Origin: Phoebastria nigripes
Taxonomy: Eukaryota; Chordata; Aves; Procellariiformes; Diomedeidae
Length of the DNA stretch: 64,000 bases
Assembly (NCBI GenBank): GCA_035582835.1
Contig: JAYKAV010002969.1
Location: 62,001 to 126,000 of the forward strand
Direction of reading: 5' to 3'
The first letter of the stretch is position 1, and each line of letters starts with the position of its first letter. A program made the position numbers and the translations under genes. Positions 1 to 11,752 of the stretch are shown here, piece by piece. The notes under the pieces were generated by a model. It was given only the letters and a program-made list of their open reading frames with translations. It made no database searches and was not told the origin of the DNA.

Positions 1-3000
1 TTATCTCCCCGTTTTGAGAAATCCCTAATGCCCTTAGCCTGATTCCATGGACATATTTTCCTTGCTCCCTGACACTCAGCTGTAGCTGGGAACTAGTCAA
101 GCTTCTTCAAGGAGAGAAGAGACTGTGTAAGAAAGTTTAAGTACAGGCCTTTGTACACAAACAACTTTCAACATGTGTTAGTACAAGAAATAGCATGAAT
201 TAAATGGAGAAGTATCTGCAAAAAGTAAGCTTTGCCACCGTGGGTGTATGGTAATAAGGATGGTTACAATGAGACCTGTTTAAGGGCCAGAGAGATCAGA
301 AAAGGATGGGTAAGAAGAGAAAGAAAAGCTCTTGTTTCTGAAGGGAAGGAAGGAAAGGAACATCAGCCATGCCCTGTTTGAGACTTCTCAGGATAAGGCT
401 TTAGTTTAAGGTGAAACAAACATTTTAGAAAGAAGACAATATTTGATTAAAAGATAAAATAGCTTTCACCTCCTGAGAGAACTGAGTAATAGTATGTACT
501 GAACTTGTCGACTTCTAGGCAGAACATGCACATTTTGCAGATGCAGTCTGATTAATTTATAGTGCTTCAGATATCAGTGCTAGTCCTCTCCAAGGGTTTA
601 ATCAAAATGCTGTGGAAATGAAAGAAAATATTCCTATTGACTTCACTGGGTTTTGAATCAGTCACCAGAACCCAGTCCTCTTTCCTTCTGAAGTCGGTGA
701 AAATGCTTCCAGTAATTTCAATGGGGAAAAAAAGCCCTGGGATCTTAGGATATAAGCAGGAGAATGTCCTGCTTCTACTATTTACAGTCTATGTTGCAGT
801 CAGAAGCTAGTATTTTCATCCTCCTGTGATAATGCTGACCGTCTTGAAGAGGTACAGTTAACTTTATTTTCCCTTGTACTTAATATTAAATCACATGAGC
901 AGGACGTTGCAGAAAAATCAGATTCCATCCTTTCCTTAGAAAGATCCTGATTTGCATTTATGTCAGTAACTAATAATACAAATTAGACTTGTATAATTTA
1001 GTAGGATTTTTTTCACCACATGTATCAAAATAAACTTGCATTACATTATTTTCATATTTAAAACAAAATCTATGACTTTTGACATTTGGGGATTTTACTC
1101 ATAGTTGAGTGGGCATGTGAGAGACACACAGCTGAACTAACACAAATGAGAACTATGAAGAGTTCTGCCAAATTACACCATGTTCTTGCGAAATGGAAAG
1201 CTCATAAACAGGTCCATCTTGCTATCAACATGAGAGGGATAAAGGAGTAAAACTGAATTTGGGGTGGCAGTTCTGATTTTACAGAAGTAAGCTTTTCAGT
1301 AGATGGGATTTATAAAGGTCAATATGATGGGTCTGATCCTGCAACTCTAATTGAAGGAAATAATTCCACTGAAAATAAAGTGAGTTATTTGCATAGAGAA
1401 AGGCACAAACATTGCATGGTAACTTCTGTGTTAAAATCTGTCTCGTGTTATCATAGCAAAAGCTTTATTCTAACACTCACAAGGAAGAAAAAAATGCCTG
1501 GGATGCTTCAGTTAGGTACAAAACTTAATCTTTTTTCAAAATGAACAGATGCAGTCCATTTCTATAAATGGCCTGATGAAACAATATCCTTATGTACAAT
1601 ATATACTGGACGAAGGATCACTCTGGATATAGATGATTTTTGATAGACTTAATTGAAGAATACTTAATAAAAAGAAGGGGGTTTAGTACACAAGAACGAA
1701 GATATCTGGAGGGCATCAGTCTGATGGAAGGAGTACTAAAAAGTATTTAGGAAGATAAACAAGGACAAGTAGTCTGACATTCAAATGAAGAACAACAGAA
1801 ATAGAGATGTAAATTTGAATGCGAATACTAATAATTTAAAGAACTGAGATAGACTTAAAGAATTCTTTTAAGTTAATGTGTTATTCAGGATAATTCAAAT
1901 TGAATTCTGTTTTAATAGTAACAAGGTCACAACATCAAAGCAAAAGCATTTATTTGCACTTATTATTTGTTTTTAGGTTTGAGGGACATAATATGATTCT
2001 TCATGATTGAAGGTGAAGGCTTGTTTGTTGCAACTAGGAATCACCCATCATATTACTAATGAACCTATGTTCTTATTGAAAATACTTGCAGTGAAAAACA
2101 AGTCCAATATTATGTTATAAACATCATAACTTACAATACAATAAACATGAAGATTGTAAATAACTGAATTACAAGTCGAAGTGTTGTTTTCTTCCTGGAA
2201 GAAAATCAAGTCTGATCATTCACTGAGAACAACAAATAGAAATTCTTTTTATGATGTAAATTCACATGTTGCAGAAATAAAATGTATGGAGTTTAACACA
2301 GAATCACCTCTAGACTAATTTTGATCATAACATTCTAATTAGAGGAAACCATGTTATTTATGTCCCACTATTCAAGAATTAAAAATCCTTACCATATTTC
2401 ATTTGTATTTCTCTAAAAGCAGGACACTAATAATCAGTGAGTTTCCCTAACTCCACTTGTATATAGAAGCGTGAACTAGGAGTTGAAAGATAGGAACTGA
2501 AACTGGAACATGTCTTTCTCTCTTGCTTCCTGAGTGGCCTTGTAGAGATTATGTTCTCTCTTGACACCTTGATTTTGAACACTATTAACTACCTGACACT
2601 CAGCAATTTATTTATGCATTTCCATCACACCAAAAGAAGATTCCATCTTTATACATACAGTGGTTCAGGCAGACCTGAACTACTGTCAAAGTAATGGTTT
2701 ACCTCTGCTCTTTAAAATTCACTTTCTATTCCTTTAGTACTAATTTTCTGATTCCCTATTTGTATCTTGAAATACTGAGTGGTTGCAAAGTGCAGTAAGT
2801 GAAAAAGAAAAATGTATCCCAATGGTTATTGGATATGTTATCAGCTCGATCTACCTCAATTGCAAAAATGCAGGGAAAGATGGGTGCTTTTTCAAAGCTG
2901 TACACGGACTAGATGTGCAGCAACTGTTACTGTAAATGGACTGTGTAAAGCTAAATCCCACATACAGCTAGAAAAACATAACTCTTGATAGCAGTATCTA

Positions 3001-6000
3001 ATGCCATCATTTCTCTTATCTCTTATCTCATTTACGCCAATATATGTACAGAGTAATGCTTCTGACTTTGGGCAGTCACTCTGGAATATACTTGGAAGCA
3101 GACTGTACACCCAAATGTTTTCCAAACAGATTTCTATCTCAAAGCTTGAGACAAGATTTCCTACAATGAGAGACTATGTTCAGATGGGAACATTGATATT
3201 TAAACAAAATTATAAAGATGCATTAAGAAATAATAATAATAATAATCAAGAGGTTGCTTCTGCTCCTGTTGAAGTTAATGGATACCCTCCCATGCTATTC
3301 AAGAGGAACAAGATGAGAGTGGCTCACATGGTCTGATACAAGGAACTGATATTTNATAGAAAGTTGTCAAATATTCAGGTTTTTAACTAGCTATTTGGAA
3401 ATAGTGAGTAGTTTCAAATCAAATGCAGGGAAACATCTAGGGATGTATTTCAAAGTGGCACACAGGGGTCAAGCAGTGCCTTACAGATTTGGCCTTTTGG
3501 TTTTCTTATGAAAATCCACACACATTTTGCCGAGCGAAAAATATCCATTTGCATGTGTTTTGTGTGAATTTATACTGTAGCAGTAAGCTTCCCGGAAGAT
3601 TCTGTGTGCCCTTACCACACCCAGCCCAGGGCAAGCAGAGCTTTCACTACGATACAGGATGAGACTGGGAAAAGCCATGCTGGGTCAGTCTGGGAGCTCA
3701 AACTGATAGAAAAGAGTCTGTCTCGCCTATCTTCTCTGTGACATCTGCCTCTCGTGGGCTTCAGTTTGAAGAGAGAAAGATATTTCTGATTCGGTTTAGG
3801 TACAGTAGAGACTGGAACTGAATGTGCAAGAACTTTGAAGTGAGCAGAATAAAGCCAAAGAGCCGAGCAGTACTTGCTGGACAGTGACAATAGCACTGGA
3901 ATCAACAACTTGAAGAGATGGAACTGGAACAGGTTAAATGAAGAGACCTGGGCAAGTAAGTTTGAGATTGAGTAAGAGAAAGGACAGGGATAGAAAGATG
4001 ATGGGGCTTAGAACAGAACCCAGTTTATCTTTCTCTTCCATCTGCCCAATATTTGGCTAGCAGAGTATGCCAAACCTCTACAGTACAGCTATTTCCCAAC
4101 CATTGCGAACTGCCTTTATGAGTCTTTATGAAAGAGCAAAATATACTATTATTATTTCACACAATCACATATTTTGGGTTTTATTTTAATTATTTATCTA
4201 ATGTTATGTGTAAGTAAAATTAGAGCATCTAGAGATTAAGAACAAAATCCTGCTGAAGAGTTATTATGCAAACCTCTGGATTGTGTCACCTTCGCAGCAG
4301 CACAGTGAAACCAACAGAAATGTTGTGTTGGATTTTGAGCAGAATATTCAACAAAGACCGATTCTATACTTAGTAAAAGATCTAATATGGATATCTACCA
4401 GTTACTTTTTGCTATCATTTGCAAAGCAAGTTATTCAGTGGCTAGTGTATTTTCACCCTATGGCTTCGACCCTTTGGATTTTATGCCTCTTTCTTTTTTT
4501 ATGTATTCATATTGTAAAGTCCTTCATTTTAACATATATTTGCTTGCCCACTTTCACTTCTTTTCCTGTGCCTCCCTTCACCAGACATTTTTACTGCTTT
4601 AATTTGCAAGGATTCCCACAAGAATGGTCTTATGCCCCTGGTAGATGGTCGACAGGGATATTTTGATCAAGACAGATTATGCCTTCCAGACTCACTCCCT
4701 TAGGACTAAATCCAACTTCCTTTCATAACATATTCACATTTATCATGTACAAATAAGAATCCTAAACTACAGTCTAAAATGCTGGCCTCTCTCTGTGACA
4801 TTTCCTTCTTGTCGTTGTCAGCTTAATTTCAACAATGCTAAAACAAAACTTCAGCACTCTCATGCTACTTCCTTCCTCAATTATTGGTACTATTGCCACC
4901 CTGCCTGTCAGTCAAGCCCTAACTTCAGAGGTCATTTTTCACGTAGACTGCTCTGCAGGATATCACAACCAGTCTATGTGCACATCTTCTTTACTCTTTC
5001 TGAACAGCAGGTTTCAAATAGTATTTACCTATCGCTTCATAGCTAAAAATCTAATGTAGTGTCTCAACATTTTTTATTTTATTGTACTGAACATCTCTTT
5101 CCTGGGTTTAACTAATCCAATCTTTCTCTAGCAAATCAACTATCTGGAATGCTATTGTTAAGATCGTTCTGCTAGTCCATTGTTTTGACCCACTTACTCC
5201 ACCTAGCATCTCACAGTTGATTCTAGCACATAAAACGAAAGCTGCCTGTCTTTGCTATCAAGATGCACCACAACTCAGTTCCATTCTACCTGTTATCTCT
5301 TATTCTTTACTGATGTCATCCCCCATTTCTGATCAGCCAAGGGTGCCCATCTCCTCATTTCATGTACTAGATTTCCAAACAAGTCATTTTATTTACTTTC
5401 TATCAGCTCCTACAAGCATTTATATTGCTCTTCGAAACCTATGTAATTCTGACAGAGATTTTGTTCTGCAAAATGTCCTCTGCTATCTGCTCCTTGCAGT
5501 TCAGGTGAGAATGTGTGGCTGTCAGAGGTACTTATCTCCAGAATCTTGCACTTGACAATACTAGCATCTGTAGTGGCTCCCGCAGCCTGGCAGAGACACT
5601 ACTGGGGTGCTGAACTCCCTTGAACATCTTCTGGAATGACCTGTGCGTGCTGCCTGTTTATTTTGAGAGAAATAATCTAGCCCAAAATTGTTGGTTTCAC
5701 CAGGAACAACCACAAACAGCTGGACAATAGGCTAACAAGCATATGTTATGTAGGTCATCAACAGGCTATCAAAGAACTAAACAGGACATCTCGGATATCA
5801 TATTGGAAGGACATAAAGACTATAAAACATCCAAATACAATAAAGATATATAATATGAATGAAGCATAGTGTTGATAATGACTGGAATCTGATTGTACTT
5901 TTAAGGGATGGAAAACTAATTAACCAATTAGAAAAGTCTAATAGAATAGATGATAGTAACTTGTAGAAAAGTCAAGTCTGATACACTGCATACCTAAGTA

Positions 6001-7763
6001 AGTAAATAAATATAGAGAGTGCTGTGTCTTGCAATTATTTAGATTTGTGCTCTTGGAATCTGACCCTCCTGATTTTTGTCTGGTCGCTAGCACACAACAC
6101 TAGGTTTGCTATTTGTCATGCTGCTAGCGTGAGACATACAGGCTTGAATCTAGTCTGTGATTTAAAGTGATGGTGTTAATCAGGATACAAACTAGAGGAA
6201 TTTTCTGCATGGGTCAGTTAATATTGGCTAATTGGTAAGTGTCCAAGCCTGGAAATCATGTACACAAAAATGCTACAATATTTCTAGAATCACATGCCTA
6301 TTATGAAATAGAAAAGAAAGGAGTGAAGTGAGTTTTCCATGATGAATTATAATCACCCATTTGGTACTGAAACAAAGCTGATTTTATATAAACATAGATC
6401 TTACTTTTAACTTTCTTGGATAAATTCACAGCAAAAATATTACATAGTAAGTGAACTGAAACTATCCCAGAGAAAGATTTCTGCCTATCTTTGGCATCAG
6501 CTATCCTCCCTGTTCTGTCCCTTTTGAAAGGGTTTATTATGAAACTTAAGATTCATGTTTCTCTAATGGAGTTACTGCTTCTTTTGTCTTTGTATCATCT
6601 TTCCTAGGCTGAGAAGAACAATGATCTGAATATTAATTTTTACAAGTATTTATTTTGGCAGCAGTGGCAGCTGAATTTACCTGCTCTCTGTCCAGTGAAA
6701 AATGATTATTTTGAAACTGGATCAGTTCCCTGATGTAATTCAGCATACGAATGCACAAAGAGTTATGCCAGTACTACAAGGCAGGAGGGCAGTGGCAGAA
6801 ACTAGGAGCCTGAGTGGAAACTGTTTAAGAAAGCAAACACCCAAGAAATGTGTATGGATCCACTGCCTCAGCCTCTGATTTTCATATCACACCTCCACAG
6901 TTTTATATTCTTGTAGTCATTTGTGTTTATGCAAAATCAATGTAAATGACTATCTCACTGGAATAGCAGGGTTTTAGACCTTATTGTCAGAAGTGGAAAT
7001 GAGTACTTGAGCTACATGGCAGTGTGGAATCAGGGCTCTGACAATGTAGTTTGATAATACATGGCACACACAGACAATAGCAGTCTAAATAATATTACTG
7101 TCTTCCCTTAGTGATTTTCTAAAGCTGATTCAATCCAGTAGCTGCATCAGCACAAGTCAGGGTGGCACTGAGGACAAAGAGATGGGAAGACGTGACAGAC
7201 TATGGTCAGGAAAGGATGGGAACTGCTTCAGCCAGTATAGCTACATATTGGCAAATCTTGGTCTGGTTACTTGCAGTATTAGATTAAAATCAGGTAGCTG
7301 ATTTACTGTCACTTGCCTTTTATCCCACTGTTCTCATGGTCTCTTATGTCCTCAAAGCAAGAATACNTGATCCTGTAGGTCAGCTTCTGAACTGCATTCA
7401 TATATACAAAATGGGTGTGCTGACAGAAACTTCCATTTGGAAGGAGGAAAGGAAATAGGAAACTACAAAACAGCTTAGGAGTGGAAGAGAAGCTTTTCCT
7501 ATCAGTCAGATCCATTTTAGGAAGTTGTTGCTTTCCCTGTCTTTTGTTGCTACCCAAGCAGTTATTCAATGCCTCTGATCTTTACTTCCTTGTTTTCTGG
7601 TGATAACCATAAGAAATTTGGACTTTAGTCATAAATGAAAAATGTCACTTTAAGAAAAATCTATGAAAGTTACAACAACATGTTAGAAAACAGATATCTT
7701 TATTTTTAAAATCAGCTAGTAAAACACGGTAAGCTATGTAAGATGAACTGAAACTTAATATAC
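1..7763. other. Non-coding DNA, probably CFAP99 intron
   Basis: This AT-rich stretch lies downstream of the putative CFAP99 first coding exon on the - strand, so it is most simply intron of that gene. I looked for - strand exons with acceptor and donor sites and found none that I could support. Donor-like sequences at about 470, 2390 and 3612 on the - strand lack a convincing open exon upstream. A short (TAA)n run sits at 3231-3246. Single undetermined bases occur at 3355 and 7367. The open frames of 60-127 codons here show no recognisable domain and look like chance. Confidence 0.5.
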
Positions 7764-7874
7764 CTGCAACATCTTAGCTGATTCATTCAAGAAATCCTCC
7801 ACGCTCTGATTTTCAGGGTTAAATTTGTTAAGCTGTTGGACTATTATTGCAATATGTTTTCCATGGCTGACCAT
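7764..7874 (-). CDS. CFAP99: Probable CFAP99, first coding exon
   Basis: CFAP99 is a poorly characterised cilia- and flagella-associated protein, presumably axonemal. Seen here: on the - strand an acceptor AG at 7893-7892 opens a 128-nt exon (7764-7891) that ends CAG|GTATAT. The start codon at 7874-7872 has a strong context (A at -3, G at +4). It is followed by 36 uninterrupted codons ending exactly at the donor, in phase 0. The peptide starts MVSHGKHIAIIVQQLNKF and continues with an acidic, helix-prone segment (VEDFLNES), as in a soluble N-terminal domain. The 17 nt before the start would be 5' UTR. Coding character is inferred from the splice sites, codon usage and composition. The gene name rests on position, divergent from ZFYVE28 as I recall for mammals, and on an X-box in the shared promoter. 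It could be another gene; the exon itself is more certain than the name. Confidence 0.6.
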
Positions 7875-7891
7875 CTTCACTATGGAGAATC

Positions 7892-10760
7892 CTATAAATA
7901 TAGTAAATCATTAATTTTTCATGCCTCCTTCAGTTGTAGCATAATGTATGTTGATAGGCTCATAGAGAAGATATACTGCAGTAATGTAGAAGAGAACATT
8001 TAGGTCAAGCTTTCAAAATCACAGTTACTCAGAACAGCTAACAGGAGAAATGAGAATACAGTACAAACATCAATAAAATACAAGACATAATTACATATTT
8101 CTTATTCTGCAAATGTCTCAAAAGATCCTTAGGATGATGCCTGAAATGGTTTCTGTATCAGGTTACTTGATGAAATATAATTAAAGATAATACTAGAGAA
8201 AAGCATGAATTTTTGCACGTATGCTATCCAGCTCCTATTTAATACATTGCTCTTCCCAGTGAGATGCCACTGAAAGCAAAATTTTAGTCTTAAATCTTAT
8301 CACATGTTGCTATTAACAGCCTATTTTTCTAAAACAACAAAAGAATAGGAACAGAGAGAAATTATAAGGAAGCAATGAGACAGTGTTGGTCAGCAAGCTG
8401 GGCAGCGATCACAACACATCAGTAGTCTAGGCCACCGTCAAGGTTTTTGAAGGCACAGCAGTTGGGTACTTTTTATGCTTGATGCTTTGTTTGTGAAATG
8501 ACTGGATTACATCTATCGCGAATGATGTCTTACTCATATGCATGAGAGTTTGCAGAACTGGATACCTAGATTTTAATGTTCACATGACAAGAACTATAAT
8601 TCATTTGCTTATACACATGCACATGTTGTGTATGAAAGACCAATGATAGTAACAATCAGGGCTGAAAGTCATTAATCGGATTTAGCAATGGGAAAAAATG
8701 AGCACAGAAGTAATTTTCCGTGGTGAGAATAAAAATATATTTCTGAAAATCGTTCTTGTATTTTATATATCATCACATTCTGATGTTAGAAAAGAATGCT
8801 TGATCAAGATGATTCATTCCCNCTGTGGTAAAGATAATTAATTTCTTATTTTAAAAGGCTATCATAACATTTCCAGATACAGTGTTTTTGTACCCTGCCT
8901 TTCAGCACTATCATACTCAATAATAATTGCCTAAACAGCACTTCTAATTAGTAATCTCAAACCGCTGAAAAAAAGAGTTTGTCTGTGATTATGCTCAATA
9001 TAGGCATTTAGTTACCTGGTATGATCAAGACAAAATGTCCAATTAAAGAAAAAATGTCCAGCAAAACAGGGCTGGATCATGACAAGGGATGCCAAATAAA
9101 AAAAGAGGTGCTACTGTGTTTCTTTGTCACAGGAGGAATCACTGTTTCTCCACTCCTCTGAGAAACATAATCTGTTTTTCTGTACCTGCCAAGGTTCTTA
9201 CACTCACAAGGGATTTTGGATAAGGGAGAGAGAAATACCTCTGTACTCATTCAGGCTGAATCATAACTCAGGCTCCAACAGCTCTCCCAGTGACAAATAT
9301 CTTTTCTTCTGGCATAGTAGAAAANAGTCTGAGCTCTCATGCTCTGTGCATGCTGATATTCACCCCTCCTCTCCAAATAACAATCATTAAAACCAAAAAC
9401 TGGAATATGAAAACTAAGGCATATAGTAACACCTTGAGAACTCTGGACATACAGGGGTTCTTAACAGAAGGAACTTCACTTGTGATTGTATTTAAACAAA
9501 CTGCTATGATTATCATCAATGTTTTAAAACATACACATCAGGAATAAAATGCTTTGTGTTATGACATGCACCTTTATATCCCCACAGCCATTTAGGAGAA
9601 TATTCTAATTGCTATGTATCAAAATGATATAAATTTATACTATGTACAAAATGGTAGAAACTTTCTTTCATTATCAGATGTAGAATTTCAGTTCAAGGAG
9701 GTAAGAACCTGACTTAGCCTTATTTTCAATGGAGCTTGGAGAAGTTTTGAAAGCAGTTACATAGGATAAGACTGGCCACAATTGTAGGGACTGGTTTCAA
9801 TGACCTGAAAGATTACTTCAGGTTTTACATTTGCTGCCATGTTCCTGGCCTAGAAAGACTGCGATTGCATTTCCTCTAATGAAACCCGTCCTTCTTAAAG
9901 AGAAGGCTGAACTAAGCCTCCCTGCAAAATTCAGTCAGATCAGGTAGCTACTGCTCAAAATGGAATAGGTGTTTCTCTCAACTGTGTGCTAGAAAAAGAG
10001 CCACTGAATACAGGGTACAATTGTCCCAATGGTTACATCCTGCCATTCTCATTTACTCTGGACTTTTCTGCATTGCTGACTGTCACCTGAGCGTAGCAGA
10101 GAGCAGTTCTGGGCACAGATCCTCTTTTCAGCAGATTCCTCCCTTAAGGCAGCAAAACATTGGATGGAAAACATTCACCCTGAGCAGCTATAGCCTGGAT
10201 CTTATGTTCATTTTTCATTTGCATATATGTCAATGTTTTGCATAGCTACTACAAGTATCTTACTTGACACAGTATTTTTTTATCTAATATCTTGTGGAAC
10301 TTTACAATTAAACATGCATTGTACAAAACCTTCTGCAAATAAGTTGTATTATATTTACCAGATAGGTAAGCCAAAGGACACCAAGGCTGGCTACTTGCCT
10401 GAACTCACAACAGTTAATGAAAACTCTGGGAGCAAAGCCCAACAATCCTGTCTACAGCATAACAGAGGCCCCGTTGATCTTTTCTATTGTAGTTATAAAC
10501 ACATCATAAACGAGTGAAGTAGTTATAAGCCTGCCCAGGCACCTGACACTATCACACATCAAGCACTTTACCCATTTTTGTTTTCGGTGGTGTCATATAC
10601 GGCTACAGCTACCTCGCTGCCAACTGACGCCCGTGAGGCCGCACGGGTGCAACACCCCGGGCCCCAGGGCGGGCGGCGCCGCCTGAGGTAAATGCGCGAG
10701 CGCGCAGCGGCCCCTGCCCACACGGACGGCCCCTCAGCCCGGCGCTGCCCGGTCCCGTAC
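7892..10760 (-). other. Probable first intron of CFAP99
   Basis: This lies between the coding exon at 7764-7891 and a strong - strand donor at 10760. It is AT-rich up to about 10.57 kb, then enters the CpG island. No repeat family was recognised. Single Ns lie at 8822 and 9325. A further - strand donor-like sequence (CAG|GTAACT) at 9016 could mark an alternative untranslated exon, but no matching acceptor is convincing. Open frames here, up to 96 codons at 10227-10517, have no recognisable similarity. Confidence 0.45.
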
Positions 10761-10950
10761 CTGGCTGCCCCCGCCAGCCCGGGCGGCCGCCTGCGTCCCC
10801 GCCGGGGCCCGGCGCCTCTCTCTCAGCGCGGCAGGAGCGGCGGCGCGGACCCTCCAGCCGCAGAGACCCCGCTGCGGCCGCCGGCGGCTCGGCCCGGCCC
10901 GGCGCCGTTGCTAGGGGGCGCAGGGGCTGCTGGGAGCTGTAGTTCTCCCG
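10761..10950 (-). other. Candidate non-coding first exon of CFAP99
   Basis: Within the CpG island the - strand reads GGCAGCCAG|GTACGG, a near-consensus splice donor with the last exon base at 10761. Joining it to the acceptor at 7891 gives a transcript whose first usable ATG is the strong start at 7874. The transcription start is unknown; the upstream end given is a guess based on the X-box and ZNF143 motifs at 10.93-11.05 kb. The joined frame stays open far upstream but contains no ATG there. Confidence 0.35.
10926..10943 (-). promoter_or_regulatory. ZNF143 (Staf) binding motif 1
   Basis: The - strand reads ACTACAGCTCCCAGCAGC, a close match to the ZNF143 long motif (ACTACAnnTCCCAGnnnnC). 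This motif is typical of CpG-island and bidirectional promoters. It lies nearest to the CFAP99 side. Confidence 0.7.
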
Positions 10951-11013
10951 CGCGCCCGCCTTCGTGTTGCGGAGCGGCCCGATCGGGGGCAAAGAACTAT
11001 CCGGCCGGGAAAA

Positions 11014-11024
11014 AAGATGGCGGC
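11014..11024 (+). promoter_or_regulatory. YY1 motif
   Basis: AAGATGGCGGC on the + strand is an exact match to the YY1 core consensus (AAnATGGCGGC), which is usually found close to transcription starts. It lies 15 nt before the X-box. A weaker ATGGCGGCC on the - strand is present at 11361-11369. Confidence 0.7.
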
Positions 11025-11038
11025 GATTGTTTGCCGCC

Positions 11039-11051
11039 GTTGCCAAGCAAC
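11039..11051. promoter_or_regulatory. RFX X-box
   Basis: GTTGCCAAGCAAC matches the X-box consensus GTnRCC-n(0-3)-RGYAAC at every fixed position, with a 1-nt spacer. RFX factors bind such imperfect palindromes upstream of ciliary genes. It sits upstream of the putative CFAP99 first exon, which supports a ciliary gene on that side. A half-site, GTTGCTAGG, occurs at 10907-10915. Confidence 0.75.
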
Positions 11052-11194
11052 TCGTTCCGCCCCTCCTCGATGTTTGTGCTCACGGGCAGCTAGAAATCAA
11101 TCAGCCGACTGCCACGCACTCGGGCAGGGCTGACTGTCACAAGTAGAGGCTTGCTATCCTGAAGCGGACACGCCCAGCGTAGCCCGCGGAGAAG

Positions 11195-11213
11195 ACTACA
11201 AGTCCCGGCATCC
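11195..11213 (+). promoter_or_regulatory. ZNF143 (Staf) binding motif 2
   Basis: ACTACAAGTCCCGGCATCC on the + strand fits the ZNF143 motif with one change in the CCCAG part (CCCGG). It is oriented toward ZFYVE28. Confidence 0.65.
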
Positions 11214-11257
11214 ACCGGGCCACGGCGCTCTGCACGGCGCCTCCGGCTGCGGGGCGT

Positions 11258-11277
11258 GGCATGCTGGGGTACGTAGT
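11258..11277 (-). promoter_or_regulatory. ZNF143 (Staf) binding motif 3
   Basis: The - strand reads ACTACGTACCCCAGCATGCC. It keeps the CCCAGCATGC half of the motif fully and has ACTACG in place of ACTACA. It lies 45 nt from motif 2 and in the opposite orientation. Confidence 0.6.
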
Positions 11278-11372
11278 TTCTCCGCCCCCTTCGCGTGTTA
11301 CGCAAATGAGCAGCAGAGTGGGCGGGGCGAGTCCGCCGGGAGTGGGAGGGGGGCCGTCCCAGGCCGCCATCC

Positions 11373-11378
11373 GATTGG
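11373..11378 (-). promoter_or_regulatory. Inverted CCAAT box
   Basis: GATTGG on the + strand is CCAATC on the - strand, the NF-Y core. It lies roughly 80-150 nt before the likely ZFYVE28 start region, the usual NF-Y distance. Confidence 0.55.
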
Positions 11379-11424
11379 TCGCGGGCGCGGGAGCCAGCGG
11401 GGAGGGAGAGCGTGGGCCTGCCCC

Positions 11425-11436
11425 TGCGCATGCGCC
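11425..11436. promoter_or_regulatory. NRF1 palindrome
   Basis: TGCGCATGCGCC contains the perfect NRF1 palindrome GCGCATGCGC. It lies just before the putative ZFYVE28 5' UTR. NRF1 sites are common in constitutive CpG-island promoters. Confidence 0.7.
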
Positions 11437-11584
11437 GGGGGGGCGCTGCTGCCGGCCGCGCAATGTTTTGGGGGCTGTCAGCGAGGCGCGGAGCCCTCGG
11501 TGCCGGCGGCTGGTCCCTGCGCTGAGGGGAGCGCGCGCGGCGCCCGCGCTCCGCAGCAGCTGGCGGCCTCTGCCCTGAGAAGGA

Positions 11585-11626
11585 GCGGCGGCGGCGGAGG
11601 AGGAGGAGGAGGCGGCGGCGGCGGCG
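11585..11626 (+). repeat. (GGC)n/(GGA)n triplet run
   Basis: Three GCG triplets, then about five GGA, then about five GGC triplets lie in the presumed leader of ZFYVE28. The run is interrupted, so it is less prone to expansion than a pure CGG array. Confidence 0.85.
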
Positions 11627-11716
11627 ACCCGGCGGCGCCTCCCGGCGAGGGGCAGGGCTCGCCCCGGTCCCCCGAGCGGCGCCGGCGGGGAGCCGGCAGC
11701 CCCTGTGGCAGCGGCA

Positions 11717-11734
11717 GGCGGCGGCGGCGGCGGG
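11717..11734 (+). repeat. Short (GGC)n run
   Basis: About six GGC triplets end 19 nt before the ZFYVE28 start codon. They form a second G-rich block capable of folding in the mRNA. Confidence 0.8.
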
Positions 11735-11752
11735 GTGGCAGCGGCCGCGGTG

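Larger units (their letters stand above)
11460..11752 (+). other. ZFYVE28: Probable ZFYVE28 5' UTR
   Basis: This GC-rich leader lies between the NRF1 site and the start codon; its upstream limit is a guess. An in-frame TGA at 11576-11578 precedes the start. No in-frame ATG lies between it and 11753, so the chosen start is the first ATG in that frame. Two GGC/GGA triplet runs make strong RNA secondary structure likely. Confidence 0.5.

Noticed and set aside
3001..3336. 111-codon + strand open frame
   Set aside because: No domain, and the N-rich run comes from a (TAA)n repeat. There is no splice or promoter context, and it would lie antisense in the putative CFAP99 intron.
3612..3908. - strand frame ending at a GTAAGG donor-like site at about 3617
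   Set aside because: The donor fits moderately, but no clear acceptor was found upstream and the peptide has no recognisable character.
7309..7569. 86-codon - strand frame just past the CFAP99 exon, considered as the next exon
   Set aside because: No proper acceptor and donor pair bounds it; the end is followed by GCAAGT, not GT. An N lies inside it and the peptide is not recognised.
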